64,000 nt of DNA from positions 56,217,812-56,281,811 of the forward strand of contig CM049314.1 of assembly GCA_026874595.1 (NCBI GenBank), read 5' to 3'. Position 1 is the first letter of the stretch; each line of letters starts with the position of its first letter. The notes beneath the pieces were generated by a model, which worked only from the letters and a program-made list of their open reading frames with translations, did not search any database and had not been told where the DNA came from. The DNA is from Sipunculus nudus (lineage: Eukaryota > Annelida > Sipuncula > Golfingiida > Sipunculidae). The translations under genes were made by a program, and so were the position numbers. Shown here piece by piece: positions 1 to 10,484 of the stretch.

Positions 1-479
1 TTTCATTTTTTTTTCAGGCGCCAAATCTCATGCACATCCCGATGGACATCCTGATGTAAACATGGTTAATTAATTAGCCTTGAAGCAAAACTGACTCTCT
101 GACAACCGATCATTTGTAGTGGAGGATACCAGTCTGTCAAATATCATTCTATCCAGGATTTCCAAGTGAACGAGAGGGGAGCTATTCATAGATAGGATGC
201 GGGCTGAAGGCTTGATCTGCGGGGCGGAGGTGGACTCCCAATTCTGGCGCAGGGCTCTAGTGTGTGCACTATCTTCATTACTGGGTCTAGCGTTTATAAT
301 ATTTGAATATTCATCTACATTCAAGACGAAGTCTTGGCGTGACCTTTCGATCCAAGATGGCAGGTTTCATACCTTGTGGTTGAAAGTAGGTAGACTGGAT
401 AAGTAATAGAAGTAAATTTGTTTGAAATTCAAACGTGTTTTTTTTTTTTGGGGGGGGGGGGGGGACTAGATGGTTTATT
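1..479. other. non-genic left edge
   Basis: No coding segment is convincing here. The short open frames overlap on both strands and show no domain. A poly-T tract followed by a poly-G tract lies at about 437-464. The last bases (473-479, GTTTATT) form the left target-site copy of the transposon that starts at 480. Confidence 0.5.
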
Positions 480-1462
480 CAAGGAGTTTACAGGGATGGA
501 GTAACAACTGTCAGAAGCCCTGCCAGGTCACGAGTGTCAGTCGTGCGCTAATTGCAATTAAGACATGATAAGTGCATTAACTCTATTGTGCGCCTATTGT
601 GCTGCGGTGTCAGGCGCGGCGGCGGCACCGCCTTTGATAAAGCGAGCCTGCTAGATGTTACTTCTGTGGTCCGCTGAAGCGGTGAGCGATATATCCAGTA
701 ACTGAGCAGTAAATCACTGGAATAACATTGACCGGAATTACGAATGCGCAAATGGTTTGTTTTGTAAAGAATTATGCGCAACATATATATCTAGAAAGGT
801 CTCGTGTTGAGGAATCACTTGATCAATTTAAGGATAGATGCGGTCACTACATCAACTTCTGCCGTGATTCATGACGGACGACTGGTCAGTGTAAACCTTA
901 CTTTCCCTGAATAACTTCGGAATTATAAAACATTCCATCAGTTCCCACGCTTCTGACTTATATTAATAATTAGCCATGTATTATAGTATTCCGTCGATAA
1001 AATTTTAACGCTTGTGATCGGATGACTTTCATTTTGATGGATAACAGTGAGCCATCGCCCCCGCTGTCACTGACGGCGTTGTTCTCTTATTATCGCCCAT
1101 ATTTACCGCAGCCAAGCTATAGCTCAGGCGTCATTAGCAACAATCGCTTCACATACGATTCCCACAAATATGAAAATATGGTGTTCAAACTTATGATTGT
1201 TTAAAATTTTATATTAAATACTGCCAGAGATAAAATTTGGGAGAAACTTACTCATCCTTGTCACAATATTTATAAAAAATACCGGTACTATAACGTGCTG
1301 TTTCAAAGTCACGCCGAAGGGGGGTCTCTCGCGCTGTATCAATTAGCACCGGGCTTATCAGCGGCATCTCTTTGTGCCTTAGAGCAGCGAGTTTTATGAC
1401 CCCCGTCAGCAACATCCGACACGACCAGACTCTCCAGATACTCCATCCCTGTAAACTCCTTG
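480..1462. mobile_element. non-autonomous DNA transposon with 24-bp TIRs
   Basis: The ends are perfect inverted repeats of about 24 bp. The left end begins CAAGGAGTTTACAGGGATGG at 480, and the same bases are found reversed and complemented up to 1462. The repeat GTTTATT lies immediately outside both ends (473-479 and 1463-1469), as expected of a 7-8 bp target-site duplication. The interior (983 bp in all) has no transposase-like frame and contains a GC-richer patch around 590-690. The superfamily is not certain; a CA start with a 7-8 bp duplication fits hAT or P-like elements. Confidence 0.75.
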
Positions 1463-1722
1463 GTTTATTTAAGGTGTGAAACCCATCAAAGCAAGGATAA
1501 ACGAGTTCAATTAGTGATAATCTGATAGCAAGGCCGGAGCCCTATTTCCCTCTAATAGTCGACCAGGCTAATATTTGTTGATATTGTGTCAAGCGCCTGT
1601 GGTGCTTGTGTGTGTAATGTACATAATTCCAGGTTTCATGCAGATTAGCATATCTATACGTTTTTGTTTTCATAATTTATCGGACCTCTTTCCATTTTTA
1701 TAATTGTAAATTATCATATGAT

Positions 1723-1782
<60 letters not shown>

Positions 1783-3394
1783 CTTTTATATTTCGATTCT
1801 AAAGTCTGCAATAAAAGAAAATAACATCGAAATATTGAATTAACAGCATAATCTCCTTAAGTACGGTAATTAAAATATAATCAGCGATTCCACTAGCCGT
1901 TCTGTATTGTGTTTTATTGAATTTATCTGTAGGCCTACATATATTTTTATTATATATACATAAATATATAAATATGTATATGTACATGTACATATATGTA
2001 TAAATTTGTATATATGATTGTTGTATATCATGATAAACTTGTGTAATTAAATTGTGCTTCTTTTCTTTTACGGCAAGCCAGAAAAATATTCGCCTCTGAA
2101 AGTATAATTCAAGGGGAGAAATTGATATTGCATCCTGTTAATTTAACAGTCGTATTTCCTTTGGCTTAATTCCTTTTTATTGAAATTTTTTATTATTTCC
2201 TGCAGTAAAATGTTAACTTAATCTGTCCCTGATTTATTTCTCTCTTTATAATAATTAACTTAATCACTCTTCGTATTCTTTATGGAGAGCCACTTGCCAA
2301 ATATTGCCATCTATCTAAGTTTAAAAAAATTGATTACAAATTTACAACAATTCGCATTTTAATTTATATTGTAAGGCAACTCGTCAAGTTTCACTTATGA
2401 GAAATAAATCTGATTATCTCTTAGGTGGCATTTGCAAAAAATGAGTTAGCTACGATTCCTTTTAAGCTGCCTTATATTCCTTTTCTAAATTATTTACACA
2501 GAAAAAAAATAAAACAACACGTGTCGGTCATCGTCCCGAACAATCCTTGACTGAATCTGCGTCATTGCGTCGATTCTCCTTTTAGGGTGGGGGTGGGGTG
2601 AGGGGGGGGGGGGGTTGACTTGCAGAAACACACACACACACATACCTTTTTAGCGTCTGTATGATACATTTCAAATAGGTCTATATATATTTAATCACAT
2701 TTCAAATATATATATTTATATATATATATATATATTATGCATAGGATTTTAGAAAATTAGGTATTATGTTTCCAGTATAGGCCTATGTTATCTTGAAACC
2801 GGGTTTAGATATAATATTTCATAGTTAACTACTAACTAGAACCAAAAACTATATAATGATAGGCCTATTAATTAATCTTTTTCCTCTGCAATATATAAAT
2901 ATTATTCTCTGAATAGTGGGGAGATGATTACATGGACCATCCCTCTTGTCAAAAAGTGTGTGTGTGGGAAGGGGGCGGATTTATAGCAACAACCCCCCCC
3001 CCCCCCCCCCCCCGGCCACAAGTGAACACATCGCTATTTGGTCACATGATTAATTGTCATGTGACTAATATACATACGCACATGGCCCAGGGGAATGGAA
3101 AACAGAAGTGGGACTTTGAAACTGATATAAAGTATATTGATACAAAGTAAACTATGTAGTTCCCTCTTGCAAGGTTAACCTTGTACATAAAACACATCAT
3201 ATTTAAAGGCCCGGCTACAACGACCGCTGCGCTGCAAATACTATATTTAATAATCAGCTGAGCATATTTGCGGCGCTGCAAAGCTGGAATTTTTTTTATC
3301 AGCTTTGCTTTGCAGCGCAACGCAGAGCGGCCCACCGTTCTGTGTGGACAGCACGAGAGCTGAGCAGTTGACCACGGGTTGTTCGGTTAATTAG
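1463..3394. other. intergenic AT-rich DNA with microsatellites
   Basis: No gene is seen. The stretch holds a (TA)n microsatellite at about 1723-1780, G-rich and C-rich homopolymers near 2585-2615 and 2993-3013, and a short palindromic segment at about 3210-3325 in which GCTGCGCTGCAAA-like bases recur inverted. That segment could be a small MITE, but I see no clear target duplication. Confidence 0.45.
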
Positions 3395-3960
3395 GTCTCC
3401 CTTCCCATGGAGGGAGACGTACAGTGTTTTGTCGGTCGGCATCGTCGTCCGTGTCATTTCTTGTGAACGGGATAACTTTGGAACGACTCAAAATTTGTTC
3501 ATGAAATTTGAAAATGAAATTGATTCTACCAATATCTCGGACGAGTTCGAAAACCAGTTTCAAATAGGCCATAATATATTTTTTTGTGAACCCCATAACT
3601 TTTAAAGTATCGCTTATTCATTCCCCAATTTGAAACACCAAGTTCTTTGATGAGATAAAAATAGTGACCTTGATCTGGATCTTCAAGGTCAAATCAGCCG
3701 GATTAGAATTAATTGTGAACGGTATAACTTTTGAACCACTCAGTATATTTTCATGAAATTCATGTAAAATGTTTCTACCAAAATCTCAGAGAAGTCCTAA
3801 AACCGGTGACCTTGGCCTTCATCTACAAGATCAAATCAGCCATAATAGAAATTATTTGTGAAAGTTGTGACTTTTGAAGTTGTCCGAATTTTTTCCTCAA
3901 ATTTTGGGATGGGAGGCCAATAGGGAAGAGAGTCATAGGGCCTATATATCTGTTTCTAGG
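3395..3960 (+). mobile_element. fragment of a third hairpin-headed repeat family
   Basis: It opens with a hairpin (3395-3418, stem GTCTCCCT / AGGGAGAC). A TTTGTCGGTCGGC-like tract follows, then diverged monomers that each begin with GTGAACGG(G/T)ATAACTTT or a variant (about 3463, 3585 and 3716). This layout of 5' hairpin, GTCC/GTCGG tract and internal monomers mirrors the Helentron-like family A seen elsewhere in the window, but no 3' hairpin end is found. I infer a truncated relative. Confidence 0.4.
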
Positions 3961-4957
3961 TACCCAATGAGTTATCTTGCTGAGAAATGGATTGTTAATC
4001 GATGCCCTGTTTCCGAATTTCCTACAAAATATGAGCTTTTATGAAACACCCAGCTAAAATTCTGGAAGTCCTACATTATCAAAAAAAAAAAAAACTAAAA
4101 TTTGGGCAGACGGAAAGCGGCAACAAGTATCTGCCGAATCACAGATGTCTGGATAAAGTGTGGCATTGAATTTCTCCAAATATGTGGCAAAATAGGGCCT
4201 ATCCCAAGGCGCACGGACGGACGAAACTGAAGTTATTATATTGTTGGTGACACCACCAATCATATGTACAATAAAAGGCCATCCTAGATCTATTGAGCAC
4301 CCCCCTCCCCCCCCCCCCCCCCGACCCAAGATGATTTAATTCATGCAACTGTAATTGCCTTGAGTCACAATGATTTAGGCCTATTATAGTGTGCTCTTAG
4401 CCACAGGCAACCTCCCTGCCCGCAGTATAGGTAACATGTCAGCTGAAGGGAAGGATGCTAAAATTAAATCCAACACAGTGAATGAATATAGACACAATGT
4501 GTCTTCGTGAGATGTAGCACGTTTCCCATTTCAGTTACATATCTGAGATGATATAACATTTAATTCTCTCATGTTTATGAATTTTTTTATAAGTTTTTGT
4601 TCACAGGGATTCAGACTGATCTTTTTTAATGCCATTAGGTCATAGGTGACTAAGTAACTGACTGATGGGCTTGGTCCACTGCTGAGGGAGGGAGTGCAGG
4701 TTTATGACTTTCTTATTTGCCCCACTCCCGTTGCACACATACACACAGTACCATAAACATCTGTAATGTTCTTACGTTAAGACTCATGTCTTGCTTTTAG
4801 TTTAACCAAACATCTTAAAAATATATTTTATTTATATTCCATGATGATACACACTCCTATATCAGAGATACAAATAAGCTATAAAACCAACACTAAATTT
4901 TAGAGTTCATTTTTCAATTTTTTATTTCTATAAAATTGTCAATATAATTTTATAGAA
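3961..4957. other. non-genic stretch
   Basis: I see no gene, RNA or repeat end in this interval apart from homopolymers (poly-A near 4081-4094, poly-C near 4305-4322). Confidence 0.4.
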
Positions 4958-5183
4958 AAAGTTGAATTCAATCCGTTTATCATAAAAAAGTTACATTAAA
5001 ATCCGTTTACATTAAAAGAAAATTGGGATTCAATCCTTTTACAATAAAAGAAAAGTAGTATTCAATCCCTACCATAAAGGAAAAGTGGGAATCAATCATT
5101 TAACCATAAAAGAAAAGTGGGATTCAATCTTTTTATCATAAAAGAAAAGTTGGATTCAACCCGTTTACCATAAAAGAAAAGTG
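4958..5183. repeat. 32-bp minisatellite
   Basis: About seven imperfect copies of a unit resembling GATTCAATCCGTTTACCATA followed by AAAGAAAAGT-type bases. Adjacent good copies (5121 and 5153) are 32 bp apart. The left copies are more decayed than the right ones. Confidence 0.65.
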
Positions 5184-5582
5184 ATAATTAAATAACATTT
5201 CAAATAGGAGGAAATGTTAAAGCTTGTACAAATAATACTTATGAAACAATTTGTCCATTTCGAAAAAGAAGAAAATATATTCATTGTATATCTCTTAAAT
5301 GTCAATCTCAATCACAAAATAATTAATATTTTATTAATTAATTAATTAAATAATTATGTAAATTATTGAATGATAAAAGAGTGCATATATAATTACATAT
5401 CATTATTACATTAATTTAAACGATTATCTTATCAAATACCATTGTTTGCCCCAACAATGAAATACAGTTCAGGATTAATTCTGTATAATATGCATATACT
5501 ACTTTTTAAAATATGGATATATCCAGACATTAAGTGAAATAAAAATAAAATTTGTTAAAATCAAAGTTTAATTCAAAATCAC

Positions 5583-5779
5583 CTGTCACAATCAGCATCC
5601 GGTTCACAGATAGCTTCGTCCAGAAAAGCAGTTCCGTCCTCTGTGTCAGTGATGTTGCCATCCACGATGTTGGTACCAGAGCCTACTTCACATGTGTAAC
5701 TGTCAGGGATGTTAACATGAATGCTGGTGCTGGTGTTTTCGGCAATGTGTGCACCACGAAGTAGCTGGAATCTTGGTCT
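5583..5779 (-). CDS. candidate minus-strand exon, acidic extracellular-like segment
   Basis: Read on the minus strand, one frame stays open from a CCAG acceptor (5780-5781) to a GT donor (5581-5582, after GACAG). It encodes a segment containing IAENTSTSIHVNIPDSYTCE and ITDTEDGTAFLDEAICEPDA. The composition is protein-like: acidic, with three cysteines and several N-x-S/T sequons, as in a secreted or ectodomain region. No family is recognised. The upstream boundary is uncertain because it abuts a 72-bp tandem array, and a second acceptor lies at 5765-5766. It may belong to the same gene as the segments at 5976-6191 and 8197-8380, but the frames do not join simply. Confidence 0.4.
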
Positions 5780-5780
5780 C

Positions 5781-6068
5781 TGGCGTCATGACACTGTATC
5801 TGAACCGCTTTTTGAACGACTTGAAATTAAATTATGTGGCGCTGTTCGTCTCTGGCGTCATGACACTGTATCTGAACTGCTTTTTGAACGACTTGAAATT
5901 AAAGTATGTGGCGCTGTTCGTCTCTGGCGTCATGACACTGTATCTGAACTGCTTTTTGAACGACTTGAAATTAAATTATGTGGCGCTGTTCGTCTCTGGC
6001 GTCATGACACTGTATCTGAACTGCTTTTTGAACGACTTGAAATTAAAGTATGCGGCGCTGTTGCTGAC
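5781..6068. repeat. four 72-bp tandem repeats
   Basis: The bases TGGCGTCATG recur at 5781, 5853, 5925 and 5997, an exact 72-bp period, with very few differences between copies. Seventy-two is a multiple of three, so each frame repeats every 24 codons. Copies 1 and 3 carry AAATTATG where copies 2 and 4 carry AAAGTATG or AAAGTATGC. On the minus strand that single base decides TAA (stop) versus TAC (Tyr). The array overlaps the end of the candidate exon at 5976-6191. Confidence 0.85.
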
Positions 6069-6191
6069 CTTGTGGCCCAGGTTAAATTTCTCATCATCAA
6101 CACACACTGTTCCACTGATATCCTTTTCCTTTGGTTGTTCTGCCTCAATAAATGTGACATTTTTGCTTTTATTGGTACATTTAGGTTTTAC
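5976..6191 (-). CDS. candidate minus-strand coding segment running into the 72-bp array
   Basis: An open minus-strand frame of 71 codons, without an initiator ATG, runs from 6191 to a TAA at 5976-5978. It includes NVTFIEAEQPKEKDISGTVC and, where it enters the repeat array, AYFNFKSFKKQFRYSVMTPE. Charged and hydrophobic residues alternate as in a folded domain. A possible acceptor (GAGGCAG) lies about 60 bp inside the left edge. Whether the stop is the true C-terminus or a product of the repeat expansion cannot be told. The function is not recognised. Confidence 0.35.
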   Translation of the reverse strand, partial: VKPKCTNKSKNVTFIEAEQPKEKDISGTVCVDDEKFNLGHKVSNSAAYFNFKSFKKQFRYSVMTPETNSAT

Positions 6192-6244
6192 CTAATCAAC
6201 ATGACTGATGCTTGCGATTGTCATACAGGTCTGATTTCATTCAA

Positions 6245-6365
6245 CTAGATGGTGGTAGAGTTGTCCTGGTGAGGTTTCGCATAACCATAGGGACACGATC
6301 TTTCCGAGTTTGTGCCACCAACAGAATTCTGTCTGCTTGGTCTCTGAGCAGAGCTATTGTTGTTC
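6245..6365 (-). CDS. candidate C-terminal exon ending STTI
   Basis: On the minus strand an AG acceptor (6366-6367, after TTTTTAAATGTAC) precedes a 121-nt segment that enters in phase 1 and ends at TAG (6245-6247). It encodes 39 residues starting NNNSSAQRPSRQNSVGGTNS and ending HQDNSTTI. The polar, serine-rich composition fits a cytoplasmic tail, and the last residues match a class I PDZ ligand (S/T-x-hydrophobic). The upstream partner exon is not identified; the exon at 8197-8380 ends in a different phase. Confidence 0.4.
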
Positions 6366-6432
6366 CTGTACATTTAAAAATAAACTTTGTTTTATTAATA
6401 TGTGGAATATGTTACTATGGCTACACCACTTA

Positions 6433-7506
6433 AGCACTCAGAGCCTCTATCATGGCAAGTCATCCTTGTTCTTAACAATATTATTCCTATGCATATTAAA
6501 AGAAAGTGGTAAAATCAAATACTTGACAAAGTGTAAAAAATAAGAAACTTCTAAGGTGTATTGGGTAATTGTGTATTTAAGAGGGTTTTTTTAAATGGCC
6601 TATTTTACCATCTTTTACGCAAATTATAAACAAAAGTAATAATCTGTAATATAGAGGGGATGTATACTAAGGGTTATATAATGAAAGGTGGGTTGTCGAG
6701 AGTCACTGTTTCTCCAAAGTCAAATTTTCATCTAACGCCATAATGTTATGCATGAAATTGATGAAGTCGCCAAGAAAACAAGCCATATGTGAGCATTTTT
6801 ACTCATTACATATCAAACATATTTGTAATCAAACTCCAGTATAGCCATAACCGTATATAAGTATACATTTCTCCTTATTATAGAATAATATACTAATGCG
6901 TTACATTGGACATAAATGGGTCACTGTAATATCTCCACTATACAATTTATAGCGTCATTTTGTATCTTATTTCATTTATATTTTCACCATCACTTTTACA
7001 GGAATTAGAATGTGCATTGTGACCTTACTGAAGAATATTTACAAGAAGATCTCAATTTGTTAAATTCCAGTAGAGTCAAGGATTTTTGGGAAATCTGAGA
7101 GCCTGGACAAACAGTTTTTGAGGAAATACTCAAAATAAGGGCATTCACAACAGGTCTCACCTGTGGGGTCTACCCATCATCACGTCAAACGCCGAATTTT
7201 AGTCAGCTGAGCTTAAAATTAGTATATTGATAAATATGCAACATAATAGAATGTAGACCTACCCTTAACTGTGTTGATCATGGTGTCAACTGTAAAACCA
7301 AAATCTTCTTCCCCAAGCTACTTCAGATTCTGTAAAATGATAAAGATTTTATCAGAACAAGAATCACAACTCGATGAATTAAACAAATGTCATTGAATGA
7401 ATTATTATTCTTACAGATCAAAATATGAGAAGCAAATTTGTAACATCACTTGAATTAAACAAAATTAAAAGTTGGCAAATCGCACTGGGTTAAAAATAGT
7501 TAGAAG
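6433..7506. other. AT-rich non-genic stretch
   Basis: No coding segment, RNA gene or repeat boundary is supported here. If the minus-strand exons on either side belong to one gene, this is intron. Confidence 0.35.
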
Positions 7507-8023
7507 CAGTTATGTAGTCGAGTCCACGCCATCCGAGTCCAAGTGCCAGTCCAAATCCATGCCACTCAAGTCCAAGTCCGAGTACCTGAGGTTCAAGTCC
7601 AAGTCCAACTTCTTCGAATCTGAGTCATTTGGAACCTGAATCCAAGTCCGAGTCCGATACAAATATCCGTAAAAAAACAATTTAAAATGGAAATTTCATA
7701 TTATTGTGTACATTTTTAAGTTAGTTAATTCACACGTGTTTTTACAATAATGTTTTTATAACATTTATACTTCCCAATGCTGAGCAATGCTTGGTTTATA
7801 GTGTTATTATATATTAATATTCTATTAGTAGATCGCACATGTACATAAAGTGTTTATATTATATAACAGCATTTTTTTTTAAATTGCACTCGGAATGGAC
7901 TCGTCCTGATTTCTCGAGTCCTTACCTCCGAGTCCGTGTCAAGGTCTGAGTCCAGGACCCTCGAGTCAAAGTTCGAGTCCCACAAAAGTGAACTCGAGTC
8001 CGGATTGATCTCCTACATCACTG
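7507..8023. mobile_element. hAT-like MITE with GAGTCC subterminal repeats
   Basis: The ends are CAGTTATGTAG (7507) and, on the other strand, CAGTGATGTAG (ending 8023). They are flanked by GTTAGAAG (7499-7506) and CTCAGAAG (8024-8031), which match at 6 of 8 positions and so fit a decayed 8-bp hAT target duplication. Both subterminal regions (7513-7655 and 7890-8005) are dense in (G/A)AGTCC hexamers, and the centre is AT-rich and noncoding. At 517 bp it has no room for a transposase. Confidence 0.65.
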
Positions 8024-8196
8024 CTCAGAAGTTATGTAATATGAACTTACAACTGCAGTACTAACAACTGCTTTGGACAAGTTTCTTGGAGAGTGACAGC
8101 ACACATTTTCATATTGAAATTATACAATTTCATCAAAAAATCACTTTCAAAATACACTTTAAATACCATAAAAATAAATGTTATAGAAGCAGATAC

Positions 8197-8380
8197 CCTG
8201 AATATGTCATTCTTCATAATAATGACATCATCAAATGCTTCGTCTGTCGTCTGAATCATGTGGAGTCCTGTCTTGTACACCCTGGTGGTCATATGGTATG
8301 GACCTTCATCGACAAACATGGTAGAAATGTATTTATATATGACAATGATATATAAAGAGGGAAAATGAAACTCCCCTAGT
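8197..8380 (-). CDS. candidate minus-strand exon, ectodomain-like
   Basis: A strong acceptor on the minus strand (CTTTCCTTGCAG, AG at 8381-8382) opens a 184-nt segment that closes at a GTATCT donor (8195-8196). The frame reads through LGEFHFPSLYIIVIYKYIST, MFVDEGPYHMTTRVYKTGLH and MIQTTDEAFDDVIIMKNDIF with no stop. Alternating beta-like hydrophobics and charged residues look coding. No family is recognised. Tandem exon-like segments lie on both sides on the same strand. Confidence 0.45.
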
Positions 8381-8770
8381 CTGCAAGGAAAGATGAGGAA
8401 AAGATACATTAATTCTCATATAAATATTAAACAACAAAAGCAGTGGTAGTTGTTAATGAAACAACCATATAACTTTCTTTTAAATTAGTGACAACTTTAT
8501 GTACTTAACCTCCTTTCAATAATCATTACAAATACTGAACCTGCATAGTGTCTGCAGCCTATACAGTAACAAACAGGCTTTTCAAGGAAATAATGTTAGT
8601 TTGTCTTGTAGTTGCTACTTCATACAACAGTTATTTCCATATATGATACATGTATTTATTTATTACTGATAGCTGAACATTTTTTCCATATTAAATCATC
8701 TACCTTTACAAGTCGGACTGTGGCAAACCATGTATAACCGGAAAGGAGGAAAAACTTACAAAAGAAAACA

Positions 8771-9007
8771 TCAGGCGACCGTAATAAGGAAAACCCAAGC
8801 TGACACAATTGATCTTTTCTGCCTCCTGGATGTGGAGAATTTTGCACGCGCTGCACATTTTCCACAGTTACAGCAGCAGCATATGAGTGGGCAGCAAAAT
8901 ATACAAAAGACGACAATTAGAATGCCGATGACTCCAACGGTAGCAGATGGCCAGGACATCTTGATCATCCAGAAAATACGCACATGTACTGCCATGATGA
9001 CTTTCTG
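8771..9007 (-). CDS. candidate transmembrane exon with Cys-rich juxtamembrane stretch
   Basis: On the minus strand the acceptor TTGACTGATTGCAG (AG at 9008-9009) precedes an open frame of 78 codons ending in TGA at 8771-8773. The hydrophobic stretch VGVIGILIVVFCIFCCPLIC is a clear single membrane span. It runs into a cysteine-rich CCCCNCGKC motif and a basic segment (RAKFSTSRRQKR), which by the positive-inside rule puts the C-terminus in the cytoplasm. Cysteines at this place are often palmitoylated. The phase (0) matches the donor of the candidate exon 9988-10060. No family can be named. Confidence 0.5.
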   Translation of the reverse strand, partial: QKVIMAVHVRIFWMIKMSWPSATVGVIGILIVVFCIFCCPLICCCCNCGKCAARAKFSTSRRQKRSIVSAWVFLITVA

Positions 9008-9008
9008 C

Positions 9009-9987
9009 TGCAATCAGTCAAATTAAGAAAAAGAGAAAAATCGAAGGAAGCTATTAATTTTATCTTAATCTTCTTCATTTACTCTTTCCATCGGATGCTG
9101 TTGGTCCATTCTCAGCCCAAGAGCTAACGCTTATTTTCATGGTAAATTGTTTCTTTCTTCATATTTTTTACTTATATAAAATTGCGTGAACGAATATAAG
9201 TAAGTTACTAATGATACGTACTTACTACATAAAACTCATAAGCCTTTGTTCTCAATATATATCTCTTATATTTCTCTGAAAGGTCTACATGTATAGTCAC
9301 AATAATAATTTTAAGACTTACTTTCACGAAGCCCAGTTGACCTTTAATATTTTGGTACAAATCTTAAAATAAAGGATATAAATGAAATATATCACAGTTT
9401 ATAAACCTTAAGAAACAGTTTAGCACTAGGATTATAATGATACGTACATTACATTTCACAATAAGAGACGTACTAGGACGCTTCATGCACAAGATATACA
9501 TAGATAGATACATCCTAGGTATAGTATATATATGGATAATATTTCATTATCACAGCAATGAATGTCTTTGTATATAGGAAGATATGGCTGATGTTCCTCC
9601 TCATATAACATCGAAACAAAAATAAACTCATATGCCAAATCACTACCTGCCACGCCTGAATAATTAATGTTTATCAGAAGAAAAGACCCTTATATACTGA
9701 TTTCATTGTGGAAATTCCATTAGCCATACAGACGCCATTCAACACATAAAATCCATGATGTTTCCCCAACATGTCCTTTATGCTGCTGAGTGATAATTAT
9801 TATAGATGTTGTTTTCTATTGAATGATTCTATATCTTAGTAACACATATGAATACAGAGACATCTGACAATACTGGTGTGACATATTAAGTAACATCAAG
9901 ATGTATCCATGCACTGATGTTTTATTACAGTCCTATCAATCTTAGAAACATGATTCAAGGATGAAGGGTAATCTGATGATGTCATAC
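9009..9987. other. AT-rich stretch, probable intron
   Basis: No gene or repeat is recognised. It lies between two phase-compatible candidate minus-strand exons and is best read as an intron of that gene. Confidence 0.3.
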
Positions 9988-10060
9988 CTGGATGTGTATG
10001 ACAATGTAGCTGTTTCTTAGTATGGCAGACTGGAGAACCAGCAAAGTTGATTCCCATTCG
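9988..10060 (-). CDS. candidate small minus-strand exon
   Basis: A 73-nt segment lies between an AG (10061-10062) and a good donor (CAG then GTATGA, GT at 9986-9987). In the frame compatible with the transmembrane exon downstream it reads EWESTLLVLQSAILRNSYIV then IHIQ. A second frame is also open over this stretch (MGINFAGSPVCHTKKQLHCH), so the reading frame is a choice based on phase. Short and weak on its own. Confidence 0.3.
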
Positions 10061-10379
10061 CTTTATCGAGGAAGTAAACAAAGTTTTAATAGGGCAGAGT
10101 GTGATCGAAATTATATAAACAGAAAATTTGGGAGGCAACTTAGAAGGTAATATCGTTCCATATATAGCTTCCATGAAAGCTAAATATTTAAATAATTTAA
10201 CTACAGATAAAACGTAAAATTCATTTATTTTGCCTGAAATTTAAGTATGATTTATTTGTAAGACAGAAAGTGTGTAAAAATTATTTACCTAGAACATCAA
10301 TGGATGAATTCGTCTTTGAAACGATGGACTGTTCTAGGTCTAAGAAAAGGGCAAGCTGTGCATTTTCGCGCACCCTGGC

Positions 10380-10484
10380 TTAGTACGGTGGCAGTCGGAA
10401 CTCATCAGCCCGATCTAAGGGTCCGTATAAAATCATTCCATCCTCGGTGACATTGTTCCTTGTCTTGACTGGAGTATATGTTGG
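10380..10484 (-). CDS. candidate C-terminal exon ending LPPY
   Basis: Minus strand: a good acceptor (TTCATTTACAG, AG at 10485-10486) is followed by 34 codons and TAA. The product starts PTYTPVKTRNNVTEDGMILY and ends GPLDRADEFRLPPY. This looks like the polar cytoplasmic tail of a membrane protein, and a terminal LPPY could serve as a WW-domain or adaptor ligand. The partner exons upstream are not found. It may be an alternative or duplicated version of the tails at 6245-6365 and 11615-11872. Confidence 0.45.
   Translation of the reverse strand, partial: PTYTPVKTRNNVTEDGMILYGPLDRADEFRLPPY

Noticed and set aside
4958..5183. A regularly spaced repeat that might be read as a CRISPR array
   Set aside because: The 32-bp units are directly adjacent with no unique spacers, and the genome is animal.
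8730..9026. A 98-codon + strand frame
   Set aside because: It is antisense to the candidate transmembrane exon, which has a strong acceptor and a clear membrane span.
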